Shown here: positions 7,388 to 15,618 of the stretch, piece by piece | Numbering within the stretch: position 1 is the first letter of the stretch | How the letters are laid out: each line of letters starts with the position of its first letter | NCBI RefSeq assembly: GCF_019550795.1 | Contig: NZ_CP080545.1 | Coordinates: 5,189,501-5,253,500 of the forward strand | Direction: 5' to 3' | Source of the DNA: Paenibacillus sp. sptzw28 | GTDB lineage: Bacteria > Bacillota > Bacilli > Paenibacillales > Paenibacillaceae | Length of the DNA: 64,000 nt | The notes under the pieces: model-generated | Databases searched by the model: none | Seen by the model: the letters and a program-made list of their open reading frames with translations, nothing else | Told to the model about the DNA's origin: nothing | Program-made: the position numbers and the translations under genes

Positions 7388-7665
7388 TCACCTTTCTCCT
7401 GTAATAAGCCCTTCCTTTGCAATTCCTCGATTTCACGGTAATCGGGAATTTTAATCGATCCGAACATTTCTTCATACTTCGCAATATTTTCGGCTAAAAC
7501 TTGCAGAAAAGACTTAGCATGCTGCGGACTTACAGTAATTGTACCATGGGTTATCTTTTCCCCGTTCGGATTGTTTTCTTTAATTTCAAAAATAAAATCA
7601 TACAGCGACACTGTAATGCCCAATTCATTTGAGTAAGTCCTAAATTTTTGATTTGATTCCGACAT
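7384..7665 (-). CDS. DUF3467 domain protein (first gene of coupled trio)
   Basis: 93 residues from ATG 7665 (GGGGG 8 bp upstream; the ATG at 7680 overlaps that site). The core GTITVSPQHAKSFLQVLAEN then KYEEMFGSI is the DUF3467 signature. DUF3467 proteins are short, of unknown function, and occur in bacteria and prophages. It is the first of three genes overlapping by 4 bases each (DUF3467, BECR-like, DUF2283), so the three are almost certainly one functional unit. Confidence 0.75.
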   Translation of the reverse strand: MSESNQKFRTYSNELGITVSLYDFIFEIKENNPNGEKITHGTITVSPQHAKSFLQVLAENIAKYEEMFGSIKIPDYREIEELQRKGLLQEKGE

Positions 7666-7819
7666 ACTATGTACCCCCATAAATTAGAATAGAGATACAT
7701 ATTTCGACAATGGATAGTAAATTCCTTCCAAACACACGTTTGCTTTAAGTTATTTTCATCTGCTTCCTAAAGTATACTTACACATAACCTCATAAAATGA
7801 AAAAAAAATAATGGGACAA

Positions 7820-8158
7820 TCATCGATGCCTCATATTTTCTATTTTCTGCTCAACTGACTTTATCACCATAGTAAGGTATAAATTTAATTCAGAATCTGA
7901 TATCTCGAACTCGTCGCGGCGTCTTTGTAGCGAATACTGATAGCGATGCTCACTTATTGGATTTTCATTCACCCATATTTTGTTATGTTTCATCGACTTC
8001 CTGGATCGGGCCAACTCACTTACAATCAACTGACCAACGATCTTTCCGATTGCTGATGTCAGCCCTTTAGATTCCTTAACGAGATATTCCGCCTCATCAA
8101 ACATTTTTAAAAGCGCTATGTGTGTCTTTAGGGAGATCATTGGGTCGAATCCGTTCAT
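7820..8158 (-). CDS. hypothetical protein
   Basis: 112 residues if started at ATG 8158 (AAAAAAGGG 11 bp upstream). A longer frame to 8221 exists, but a good promoter (8192-8221) lies inside it, so the shorter start is preferred. The protein is mostly helical: ISLKTHIALLKMFDEAEYLVKES and a C-terminal LNLYLTMVIKSVEQKIENM. No family recognised. It is divergent from the YfbU gene, with 168 bp between starts, so the two may be coregulated. Confidence 0.55.
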   Translation of the reverse strand: MNGFDPMISLKTHIALLKMFDEAEYLVKESKGLTSAIGKIVGQLIVSELARSRKSMKHNKIWVNENPISEHRYQYSLQRRRDEFEISDSELNLYLTMVIKSVEQKIENMRHR

Positions 8159-8191
8159 TGCAACAAACACCCTTTTTTCATTATTATCCCC

Positions 8192-8221
8192 ATTATATGC
8201 GAACATTAGTTTGCATATCAA
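8192..8221 (-). promoter_or_regulatory. promoter for the 7820-8158 gene
   Basis: On the minus strand TTGATA (8216-8221) and TATAAT (8192-8197) are separated by 18 bp. The ATG at 8158 lies about 30 bp downstream of the expected transcription start. Confidence 0.55.
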
Positions 8222-8326
8222 TGGGGATAAGTATAAAGCCCCTCCAATAATGGCATTCGTATATACTAGTTTTTACCTAAATGGTATAATACTGCGAGTA
8301 AGTCATTAGGACAAGGAGATGAACCA

Positions 8327-8830
8327 GTGGACCTGTCTAAAAAGGAAAGATTGATGTTGTATAATCAGTACGAGATTCTTGAGCGTTTGAATCCTCAGGA
8401 TGCTGAAACTTATAGGACGTTTCGAACTATACTAAGTAATGGATACGAGGCCCATTACGGAGATTTGGTTGAGTCGTTCTATGCCGAAATGAGTAAGGAG
8501 GCATCAGATCTAGTTGTTGACGTCTTGGATATGTACAGCTGTCTACATAATTCTTATGCTGCCTTAGAAGATAAATCAGGTATAGAGGAGTGGCAGATCG
8601 ACTTCCCTGGATTTGATGGTAATAATGAGATAAGTGAACTGGGGTACACGAGATTTTTCCTTCATGATTTGGATAGATTCTCTGAACTTCAAAGAGACGG
8701 CCATGCTCAATACAACAGCCATAGCCGGATGAAAACTAAATATCGCGCAATGCTCGAAGTGTGGAGAGCGAAAGAAGAGCGATATAATCTATCCAAAGCT
8801 GACATCATCGAAATCATTAATACCAGATAA
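8327..8830 (+). CDS. YfbU family protein
   Basis: 167 residues, start GTG 8327 behind AAGGAGAT; an extended -10 (TGGTATAAT) lies at 8282-8290. The N-terminus MDLSKKERLMLYNQYEILERL and the stretches VVDVLDMYSCLH, LGYTRFFLHDLDRF and YNLSKADIIEIIN match the family defined by Escherichia coli YfbU over its full length. YfbU function is not firmly known; the fold is helical. It is the last accessory gene before the lysis module and its presence in a prophage suggests cargo. Confidence 0.85.
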   Translation: MDLSKKERLMLYNQYEILERLNPQDAETYRTFRTILSNGYEAHYGDLVESFYAEMSKEASDLVVDVLDMYSCLHNSYAALEDKSGIEEWQIDFPGFDGNNEISELGYTRFFLHDLDRFSELQRDGHAQYNSHSRMKTKYRAMLEVWRAKEERYNLSKADIIEIINTR

Positions 8831-8831
8831 A

Positions 8832-8851
8832 GACCCCCTGGGTCATTTTTT
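8832..8851 (+). terminator. terminator after yfbU-like gene
   Basis: GACCC-CCT-GGGTC hairpin followed by ATTTTTT immediately after the stop codon. Confidence 0.75.
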
Positions 8852-8919
8852 ACTGCGACCGTATAGTGGTATCTAAGGATTTGAGGAAGATTAGCCATAC
8901 ACCCTGGATTAATAAAGAT

Positions 8920-8946
8920 AACCCCGCCAGCCGAAGCCAGAGGGGC
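8920..8946 (-). terminator. terminator of the phage late operon
   Basis: On the minus strand CCCC...GGGG enclose a stem closed by a TTCG loop, six bases after the endolysin stop codon and followed by TTATCTTTATT. Stem pairing relies on several G-U pairs. Confidence 0.55.
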
Positions 8947-8951
8947 TCGTA

Positions 8952-9587
8952 CTATTTATTCGCAACCAGAATCGTATTAAGCCAAGTCAGCTCAGACAGC
9001 GACAACGTGCCGCTCTTCGCCTTCTCGATCCAAGCCGGGTCATTGATGACTTTCCGCTCCAGCAGCTTTTGCAGCGTCGCCACAAGCGTATCGCGTTGAT
9101 ATTTCGTCATCTCCAATTTGTCCTCATCCTCCCTATCGTATTGCACCAGATCGTTAGATCGAATCAGTGATACCAGTTTGCCGGGATATGCGGAATCTGT
9201 AGCATAGCCGCACGCCTGCAGCATGGCCGCTTGCTCTTCCGGCGTCTTGGACAACCTTACGCGGTGGTAACGGTTTGTACTAAGCAAACGGTCCTGGTCC
9301 TTATAGAAATTGTACACGCTTGAATATACGCGGAAATAGGCGACTGTCTCAACCCGGCGGCCGTTATATTCCTCCCATGTCGGTTTAGCGATCGTCCGAC
9401 CGTCCCACCAGGGATTAGGCGTACCGCTGCCGGCTTTGATGCCGCCCAGGTTAAACCAAGGATGAATCTCGGCGCCTGTCTCCAGGATGTTTTGCGCGAG
9501 GCGAACGGACGGGAAGAGAGGGCTTCCCTCTCTCCACGCCTGGATCGCATCCGGAGCCAACGCCGCAATAAACTGTATGCGGTTCAT
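8952..9587 (-). CDS. endolysin, GH73-type N-acetylglucosaminidase
   Basis: 211 residues. The N-terminal catalytic domain (about 1-150) has the FlgJ/GH73 pattern: PSVRLAQNILETG with the likely catalytic Glu, then NLGGIKAGSG, WEEYNGRRV, FRVYSSVYNFYKDQDRLL and ILQACGYATDSAYPGKL split over the usual helices. A short C-terminal region may bind cell wall. It cleaves peptidoglycan glycan strands at the end of the lytic cycle. It is the last gene of the late operon and overlaps the holin stop by 4 bases. It has no signal peptide, consistent with release through the holin. Confidence 0.85.
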   Translation of the reverse strand: MNRIQFIAALAPDAIQAWREGSPLFPSVRLAQNILETGAEIHPWFNLGGIKAGSGTPNPWWDGRTIAKPTWEEYNGRRVETVAYFRVYSSVYNFYKDQDRLLSTNRYHRVRLSKTPEEQAAMLQACGYATDSAYPGKLVSLIRSNDLVQYDREDEDKLEMTKYQRDTLVATLQKLLERKVINDPAWIEKAKSGTLSLSELTWLNTILVANK

Positions 9588-10060
9588 CGCCCGTCATCGC
9601 CTTTCTGAGGACCGGCGCCACCCTTCTCGCTCAATTGCTCCAGCCATTCCCGCATGCGACCTGGAAGAGGTACGCCGATCACGCCCAGGTTCTCAACCAC
9701 GCTCAAACCTTCCCGGCCACCATAGAAATAGATCGCAGCGGTCCTGAAAACCGGAGCCCCCGGCTGCACCCATTCATCAAGCAGGGACGCGAGGCCGACA
9801 ACAAAAAGGACGGTGACCTTGCGGATCCCGCCCCAGAACATGATATCGCTATTCACTTTTTTGTTTTTGATTGCTCCTAGTACGCCGGTGATATAATCAA
9901 ATAACATTAGAACGAGTAAAACCTGCAGCGCCTTGTCCCAACCTCCAAGCCAGTCAGTAATGAAAAGCCCGGCCGATGCAGCGATCGAGCCGATCGCCGT
10001 CTCCCTTCCACTTGCACCTACTGCTGCTGTAAGAATCGTCGATCCTGTTTCTTTGATCAT
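9584..10060 (-). CDS. phage holin (phage_holin_4 / toxin-secretion holin family)
   Basis: 158 residues. Hydrophobic segments lie at about 25-45, 45-65 (LQVLLVLMLFDYITGVLGAI, the family signature region), 78-95 and around 105-125. Basic residues KNKKVN follow the second span and MFWGGIRKV is typical of the family. It forms membrane lesions that let the endolysin reach the wall. It lies between the protease and endolysin genes, overlapping the latter by 4 bases. Confidence 0.88.
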   Translation of the reverse strand: MIKETGSTILTAAVGASGRETAIGSIAASAGLFITDWLGGWDKALQVLLVLMLFDYITGVLGAIKNKKVNSDIMFWGGIRKVTVLFVVGLASLLDEWVQPGAPVFRTAAIYFYGGREGLSVVENLGVIGVPLPGRMREWLEQLSEKGGAGPQKGDDGR

Positions 10061-10075
10061 CCTAGATCAACCTCC

Positions 10076-11191
10076 CTAGTTTATTTTGGCTGCAGCCTTA
10101 CGGATAAGCAGCTCGACATAACGAAAATCTTTATACTGCTCCGGATTTGCTTTAAATTTAGCTAGCAGGTTAAGCCAAAAAGACGGCGTCTCAATCACAC
10201 CTGCAGCGGTTAGGATGTCAACGGCTTGCGCGATGGTGATCGCCTCCCACTCTGGCGGCGGTGAGTACCCAACTGTTAAACGGAGTACACCCGCACCCTG
10301 CAGCCTGCGGTCATAATCATAAGTAATGGTCCGCTTAATGAGCTGAGCGTACAGCTCCGGCTCCGTGATCTTGCGTCCGTAGTCATGCTCCCACTGGTTA
10401 ATGATTAAAGCAGCCGCAGCGGAAACGTGTGGTGTGGCCATAGACGTGCCGGAATAAAGCGCATAGCCGCCGCCCGGTATCGTGCTTTTCACCGCTACGC
10501 CTGGCGCGACAAGGTCAACTTGATCATTGCTGCTTGAGAACGGCGCGACATGTCCCCAAGTGTCTGCGGCTCCGACAGACACGACCTCATTGTATGCTCC
10601 AGGATAAGAGAGCTCATCTGTTGAAGCTGAGCCATCCCCATCATTGCCTGCCGCGCAATTTATGATGATGCCGGCATTGTCACAGTCGATAATAGCTTTG
10701 TGCAAACCGGGGTAGTCAGTCGGACCACCGAGAGACATGTTAATGATTCGCACCTTCTCGCCTGCTGGACCGGTCCAGTTCCTTGCATAATCCAAGGCGT
10801 CAATCAGACTCATAACGGAGCCCTGACCGTTCCGGTCCAGCACCTTAAGCGCCAGGACTCGAGCAGACGGTGCAGCGCCCACGACGCCAACGCCGTTTTG
10901 CTGTGCGGCAATCGTCCCGGTTACGTGCGTACCGTGGCCGTGCTTGTCGCTGATATCCTCCGGCGTGCTCTCCGTGGTAAAGTTACGCCCACCGATTACG
11001 ACGTTGGTCAGATCGGGATGAGTCGCATCTGCGCCGGTATCGATAACGGCAATAACAACGCCCTTCCCGGTGTGCCCCTGCGCCCATAACTGAGGCGCCT
11101 GAATGAAGTCGATGCCCTCGGGGATCTCCGCCGAAACAGAAGAAGCCGCGAGCGCTATGCGCTGCGGTTGAATCAAACGTATTTTATCCAT
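10076..11191 (-). CDS. S8 serine protease resembling intracellular subtilisin (ISP)
   Basis: 371 residues, no signal peptide, start ATG 11191 with AAGGAGG. Catalytic triad Asp51 (VIDTGAD), His86 (HGHGTHVTGT), Ser250 (GTSMATPH); oxyanion Asn183 (AAGNDGDG). The N-terminus IRLIQP...EIPEGIDFIQAPQLWAQG parallels Bacillus intracellular subtilisins (IRLIPY...ELPEGIKVIKAPEMWAKG) more than secreted ones. The C-terminal 55 residues (WEAITIAQAVDILTAAGVIE, then WLNLLAKF and a LIRKAAAKI end) form a small helical domain. It lies between the tail-fibre genes and the holin, so is expressed late. Possible roles: host protein turnover at lysis or processing of a tail protein. Confidence 0.88.
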   Translation of the reverse strand: MDKIRLIQPQRIALAASSVSAEIPEGIDFIQAPQLWAQGHTGKGVVIAVIDTGADATHPDLTNVVIGGRNFTTESTPEDISDKHGHGTHVTGTIAAQQNGVGVVGAAPSARVLALKVLDRNGQGSVMSLIDALDYARNWTGPAGEKVRIINMSLGGPTDYPGLHKAIIDCDNAGIIINCAAGNDGDGSASTDELSYPGAYNEVVSVGAADTWGHVAPFSSSNDQVDLVAPGVAVKSTIPGGGYALYSGTSMATPHVSAAAALIINQWEHDYGRKITEPELYAQLIKRTITYDYDRRLQGAGVLRLTVGYSPPPEWEAITIAQAVDILTAAGVIETPSFWLNLLAKFKANPEQYKDFRYVELLIRKAAAKIN

Positions 11192-11204
11192 GTCTGCCTC
11201 CTTA

Positions 11205-11236
11205 AATAAAATAAGCCCCGCATATTATGCGGAGCC
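11205..11236 (-). terminator. hairpin between fibre module and protease gene
   Basis: GGCTCCGCATA / TATGCGGGGCTT stem followed on the minus strand by ATTTTATTT, just 14 bp upstream of the protease start. It would end or attenuate transcription entering the protease-holin-lysin genes. Confidence 0.6.
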
Positions 11237-11238
11237 GA

Positions 11239-11454
11239 TTACATCGGTTCACCTTCGTCAGGTTCTATTGACTTATAACAGTGATCTTTCTCGAACAAGC
11301 TTAGAAATTTACATAGAAGGATGCAGGCTTTACAACCTTTCTCGGCCCGCTTGCCTGCCCTGGAGGATATCGTCTCGTCCGGATCGCCTCCGGCCAGAGT
11401 GTTAAAAAACTGATCGATGGATATCAGCATATTCCATACATAACGCTTTACCAT
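11239..11454 (-). CDS. small conserved phage protein, unknown function
   Basis: 71 residues. The N-terminal part is hydrophobic (VWNMLISIDQFFNTLAGG), followed by DPDETISSRAGKRA, a basic/Cys stretch KGCKACILLCKFL and FEKDHCYKSIEPDEGE. I recognise the GGDPDETISSRAGKR and DHC..SIE.DEG pattern from small proteins in other tailed phages, where the role is also unknown. It overlaps the upstream fibre-associated gene by 7 bases. Confidence 0.6.
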   Translation of the reverse strand: MVKRYVWNMLISIDQFFNTLAGGDPDETISSRAGKRAEKGCKACILLCKFLSLFEKDHCYKSIEPDEGEPM

Positions 11455-11981
11455 ATAATAGATTCGATTGTTGCTGAATCCTCTGCCGATTTGACCTGCG
11501 CTTCAAGTACGAAGTATTTCATCTGCTGAGACTTATCGTGAGTTGCCCCGTCTTTGATGACTTGGATGAACTGGTCCCGTGAATGCGACGTAAAGGCCGC
11601 GTCCTCGATAACATACCAATCGACGCTTGTTATCGTCGGGTCCAGGCTGAGCAGCGTTCCCTGAGCGCGGAAATTGTCCGCCGCCTTCTTGTCGTAGTTA
11701 TACGTTTTGGGCGTTGCGCCGTCCAGGGCCGTAGAAGTAAACGACGAATAAATGACATTATCTCGGGCGGCTTCTAGCTCTGCGAGCTTATTTGCCTTTA
11801 CTTCGTCCAACGATGGCGGCGGCGGTACTGGCCGTGTCCATGCTGTGCCGTCGTAGACGTCGCCAAGCTGCACATCGTCAGTCTCGGAAAGCAGGAGCAT
11901 GTTAGCCGCTTCGACTTCACCAGATAGATAAGATAGACTTATGCAGCGCCCTGCGTCGTCTAACTGTGCGTACTTAAACAT
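11448..11981 (-). CDS. tail fibre assembly-like protein (DUF4376-like)
   Basis: 177 residues. N-terminal half is a small beta domain with GDVYDGTAWTRPVPPPP, a proline-rich hinge, then a helical C-terminal half LAELEAARDNVIYSSF...FRAQGTLL resembling DUF4376 regions of fibre-assembly and fibre-cap proteins. It lies directly behind the receptor-binding protein gene, the usual place for a fibre chaperone or cap. Assignment is moderate. Confidence 0.55.
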   Translation of the reverse strand: MFKYAQLDDAGRCISLSYLSGEVEAANMLLLSETDDVQLGDVYDGTAWTRPVPPPPSLDEVKANKLAELEAARDNVIYSSFTSTALDGATPKTYNYDKKAADNFRAQGTLLSLDPTITSVDWYVIEDAAFTSHSRDQFIQVIKDGATHDKSQQMKYFVLEAQVKSAEDSATIESIIW

Positions 11982-11993
11982 TCATTTCCCTCC

Positions 11994-13190
11994 TTAGTAG
12001 GATTCCGCTATTTCCCAATCTATGGTAGCGGTTTGACCAAGAAATGTTCCGCTTGTTGAATATACATAAAGTTGCAAGTTCGTCGCGGTCGTTAGTCTTG
12101 CATCTACTCTTGTATTAGCAGGAAGCGATCTGTCGAAAAGCGAAGCCACGAACGTTTTCGACATAGCCACGCTCGATATCGTAACGTCAAGCGTAACATT
12201 AGATGCGCCGTTTGTTAGTGTTATGGCCGATTGACCGCGCTGTACGTTTTTAATCCCTCCCACAGGAGTCCACGTCCCTCCGTTGTTCATTTCAAAAACG
12301 CCATTGTTGTTCCTTATACCAAAAGTAGCGCCGCCAGATTTTGCAAAAAAAAGATCGTTATTTGCGTCGATACTCATTCTGCCGTCGAAATCCGCAGCGC
12401 TTCCTACTCTATGAAAATCGACATATTGACCAATCTCCGCAACGCCGTCGCTCCCAACTTTGACTATGCCAAGACCGCCTGCCGAGACGCCCATTCCTTT
12501 AAATAAATCTGCATCAAGGCCGCTACCGTCGCCGTCGTTTCCAGCGTGCCACATTTTATACCCCGCAACCCCGCGATGCGTAAAATACGGATTGCCTGTT
12601 GGATTGACTTCTATGATGTATTTGCTGGTTTGTTTTACGCCCGCCGAATCTACGACAGTAAAAAATATACCTCTCGACCAACTATTGGCTGTGTCTGCCT
12701 GGGAGTCAAAGATCAAATCTGCCTTGATTGTACCGCCCGCAGAAGTTACAAAATCTTCCCAACTGGACCAAGCACCGTTATTGATCTTGTGGCGGTGCTT
12801 TACTGCCATATCCGCTGTGTTGTACGCTACTTGGAAGAGCCAGTTCGTAGAGCCGTTGTAAGTGTCCCCGCTGCTGACGAACACCCTGATAGCGCCGAAG
12901 CGACCAGGCCAAGGACTGTTAAGCGTTGTATCCGTGAAAAGCCAATCTCCGTAGCTTGTGGCGTTGTTACAATCGCCCCCCGGCATGTTTCTGCCGCTCG
13001 TTTTGTCGTGAGCGTCGAAAATACCCTGCTCCATCTTGTTAAGGTTTGACGCGTTGATCGGTGTACCCGCCTGCGTGACCGTGCCGGGATCGGCTGTTAA
13101 CGTTACGCTTGTGCTTGTCTCATTGGACTTTGTAAACCGGTTTACGAATTGTACAGCCCGATCCAGCCAATTTGTTTTTGTGTATGCCAT
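11994..13190 (-). CDS. tail fibre / receptor-binding protein
   Basis: 398 residues. The N-terminus (YTKTNWLDRAVQFVNRF ... VTQAGTPINASNLNKMEQGI) is the typical virion-attachment start of Gram-positive siphovirus fibre proteins. The middle is glycine/asparagine-rich beta structure with KMWHAGNDGDGSGLDADLFKG, a motif found in many fibre proteins near the receptor-binding head. The C-terminal 100 residues are a beta domain (NVQRGQSAITLTNGASNVTL). It probably sets host range. It lies between the baseplate genes and the fibre-assembly-like gene. Confidence 0.8.
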   Translation of the reverse strand: MAYTKTNWLDRAVQFVNRFTKSNETSTSVTLTADPGTVTQAGTPINASNLNKMEQGIFDAHDKTSGRNMPGGDCNNATSYGDWLFTDTTLNSPWPGRFGAIRVFVSSGDTYNGSTNWLFQVAYNTADMAVKHRHKINNGAWSSWEDFVTSAGGTIKADLIFDSQADTANSWSRGIFFTVVDSAGVKQTSKYIIEVNPTGNPYFTHRGVAGYKMWHAGNDGDGSGLDADLFKGMGVSAGGLGIVKVGSDGVAEIGQYVDFHRVGSAADFDGRMSIDANNDLFFAKSGGATFGIRNNNGVFEMNNGGTWTPVGGIKNVQRGQSAITLTNGASNVTLDVTISSVAMSKTFVASLFDRSLPANTRVDARLTTATNLQLYVYSTSGTFLGQTATIDWEIAESY

Positions 13191-13202
13191 GTCTTCACCC
13201 CT

Positions 13203-13667
13203 TTAAACAAGCGGCAGCGCGCCGCGTTGATAACCGCAGTTGACGGTGCCGCAATATATAAAGCCGTCATAAACGAATCCGGCATATTGAAAGAGTAGCC
13301 GGATATCTTGCTCCAGCCGGTTCGCATCCGTAAAGTCGAATCCTTTGCCAACCGTCCAAGATTCCGTGCCGGGATATCCCGGTGGCGTGACGAAGTTCGT
13401 CCGGATGCTTTCGAGGTTCGTTTCGACCCGATTGATGCCGGATAGAAGCTCGATATATGTCTGGTCCCGATTCGTAACAAATGTGAGCGACGGTATCGCG
13501 TACTGAATAGCGGTCAGCATATTCCTAAGTGTTTGGGAATTTGTTTCGATCCGGTTGAAGTCGGAAAACGCGAGTGCGTCCTCTTGTATTCCTGCGACCC
13601 AAGTCCAATCTTCTTTGACCGTGATCTGGTAAGTAGTTCCGCCGATCGTTTTCGAATATACATCCAT
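13203..13667 (-). CDS. putative minor tail / baseplate protein
   Basis: 154 residues, start ATG 13667 overlapping the upstream tail gene stop by one base. Two similar internal segments, DFNRIETNSQTLRNML and DANRLEQDIRLLFQY, with GINRVETNLESIRTNF between them, suggest a repeated helical unit. Family not recognised with confidence; position between the large tail protein and the fibre points to a structural role. Confidence 0.55.
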   Translation of the reverse strand: MDVYSKTIGGTTYQITVKEDWTWVAGIQEDALAFSDFNRIETNSQTLRNMLTAIQYAIPSLTFVTNRDQTYIELLSGINRVETNLESIRTNFVTPPGYPGTESWTVGKGFDFTDANRLEQDIRLLFQYAGFVYDGFIYCGTVNCGYQRGALPLV

Positions 13668-15241
13668 CAGCCCGTCGCCCCCTTCGCTTCCGTATTCGCG
13701 GACAAATAGCCTTTATAAGAGATGTCATTTTTCGTATCCATCGCCGTTTTGTCCGCCCCGTATGTGTTCTCGAATCCCAGAACGTCGGCCAGCTCGTGAG
13801 CCGGATTCCCGCGCCAAATGGAACGGTATTTCGCCCGCAGCTTGGAACGATCCAAAAGCCATTGCGCCACGGCCTGCGCGCGCGTTATCGTATCAAGCAG
13901 CTTGTTTTGTTCAAGCTTCAGCACGCTTCCATCCAATAAATTCGGATCCGTCACAGTGACGGGAGTTGACGCGGTGGCAGACGTCCAATAGCTCACGACA
14001 ACCTGTCGAACGACTGGATCAAGCGTAATCTGCGGTTCATTGTAGGCATTGTCCAGGTCAATTGTATCGACAGCCGTCCCCAGCAGGTTAGGTAGCTGCT
14101 TGATCGTGATGACGTTACTCCGAGTGACGTAAATGTTTGCACAGCCGGCGATAGCGATCATCTGCAGAAGTTGCCGACGCGTAACATTGTCCGAAATCGA
14201 GTTCGTGTTGATCGATTGGAGAGCCGTGTCAATGCTGTAATTCGTGATGCCGCAGGCTGCAAAGTTATCGACGGCAAGCTGGTACAATGTCTTAACGTTG
14301 GCCGTTGCCTGCTGGTATTCGAAATTATCCATGAGGTCGAGATTCGTGCGAGCTTTGAACGATGCCGTAAGGCTCCCCTCATCGCTCTGCCATTCCCACA
14401 GTAGATAGTTCCCGAGCGGCACCCATTGCACTGTGCCGTTAACATCTACCCCGAGTTCCGCAATAACCTGCTGCCTCTGCTGCAGGTAAGCATAGAAGCC
14501 GGTCGGGTTAAGGATGTTGAAGGCACGGTCACTGTTGTCGACCATGAACCGGAATTCAGGCGAAGGCAGTTGCGCTGATAGCGGGTCCATTTCCTCTATC
14601 AAGCCCATCTCAATAAGCTGATCATCGGTATAAACTTTTACGATACCGAAATCGACCTCAAGCACGCGCGCCCGGCGATTGCTGACGCTCCATTTTTTTA
14701 TCACGATCACGATCTTTTTGTAATTCGAAAGCTGGCCGAGCGGGGTCGCGATTATTTGCGTGTTACCAGTTACGCTGACTGTCTGTATAACGCCTCCGCT
14801 TGCGTTGTATGCCGTGACATCGAAATCCGTGGCGTATTCGCCAGTATTTTGATCAAAGGTTATGGTTAGGCCTGCGGAAGAGTGTGTGCTGTTAAAATCG
14901 ATCGTTATAGTGGGCTGCGTGGCAAACGTCCCGGATCCGTCGCATAGAGGACTGCTCACGAATCCCATCTGCCCGTTGTTCGCAGGCGCACTGTCCGGAA
15001 ATGAAAACGAGCCGTCCAATTTAAAACGGCCCGTTTCCCATGTTGCAAAGTTATATGTTGAGCTGCGCTTATTATCGTTGATCTGGCTCTTGTCACTGAT
15101 TGAAGCAGCTTCGGTTGTGGTCGTGATACTGGATACGTCGCTGGTCGCGCCGACATCTGAGATGTCGAATGTGACGCGCCCGGCAATGCGCCGGGAAGAT
15201 GCGTAAATGTTATCTTTGAAAGTCTGTGTCGTGTTATACAT
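13667..15241 (-). CDS. minor tail protein / baseplate component (tail-associated)
   Basis: 524 residues. N-terminal TTQTFKDNIYASSRRIAGRV is a start seen in Gram-positive phage tail proteins. About residues 20-200 form a carbohydrate-binding-like beta-sandwich; the C-terminal half (LLQMIAIAGCANIYVTRSN, ITLDPVVRQVVVSYW) resembles the hub domains of Tal/gp44-like baseplate proteins. It follows the small Dit-like gene. Likely part of the tail tip that holds the fibre and contacts the wall. Confidence 0.7.
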   Translation of the reverse strand: MYNTTQTFKDNIYASSRRIAGRVTFDISDVGATSDVSSITTTTEAASISDKSQINDNKRSSTYNFATWETGRFKLDGSFSFPDSAPANNGQMGFVSSPLCDGSGTFATQPTITIDFNSTHSSAGLTITFDQNTGEYATDFDVTAYNASGGVIQTVSVTGNTQIIATPLGQLSNYKKIVIVIKKWSVSNRRARVLEVDFGIVKVYTDDQLIEMGLIEEMDPLSAQLPSPEFRFMVDNSDRAFNILNPTGFYAYLQQRQQVIAELGVDVNGTVQWVPLGNYLLWEWQSDEGSLTASFKARTNLDLMDNFEYQQATANVKTLYQLAVDNFAACGITNYSIDTALQSINTNSISDNVTRRQLLQMIAIAGCANIYVTRSNVITIKQLPNLLGTAVDTIDLDNAYNEPQITLDPVVRQVVVSYWTSATASTPVTVTDPNLLDGSVLKLEQNKLLDTITRAQAVAQWLLDRSKLRAKYRSIWRGNPAHELADVLGFENTYGADKTAMDTKNDISYKGYLSANTEAKGATG

Positions 15242-15247
15242 GGCCGC

Positions 15248-15598
15248 TTATACCTCCACGAGCGAAAACCGGCAGTCCTTATATCGTGGAACACCATTCA
15301 TAAAATCGATCACGCCAACGTTACGGTCCCCCGCATAGAACGTACCTGTCCGGCTGGCGTTGGTTATCGGATCGGTATAGGTGACGGAAAAGGCGTTCGG
15401 CGCCACAGCAGTTAGAATGGTTTGCAACTGTGCTGCCGTGAGAAATGACCAGGACAATTCAAGTTTTCTCTTCGTAGTGATCAATTCGGATATGAGATTG
15501 CCCCGGGCATTTCGCTCCGCCTTCTTTATGTCTTGGATCCCGAAGCTCATCTCAGAAGGGCTCGGAAGATCCGTACTACCGACTTTGATGATCGCCAT
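15248..15598 (-). CDS. small tail protein (Dit-like / DUF6711-like)
   Basis: 116 residues from ATG 15598 (GAAGGTG upstream; a GTG at 15610 lacks suitable spacing). Beta-rich with IIKVGSTDLPSPSEM, NARGNLISELITTKRKLELSW and a C-terminal VGVIDFMNGVPRYKDCRF. Many siphoviruses carry such a short protein between the tape measure and the tail tip, acting as distal-tail adaptor. Family assignment is by pattern and position. Confidence 0.65.
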   Translation of the reverse strand: MAIIKVGSTDLPSPSEMSFGIQDIKKAERNARGNLISELITTKRKLELSWSFLTAAQLQTILTAVAPNAFSVTYTDPITNASRTGTFYAGDRNVGVIDFMNGVPRYKDCRFSLVEV

Positions 15599-15618
15599 AT
15601 ACACCTTCACCTACCTTT

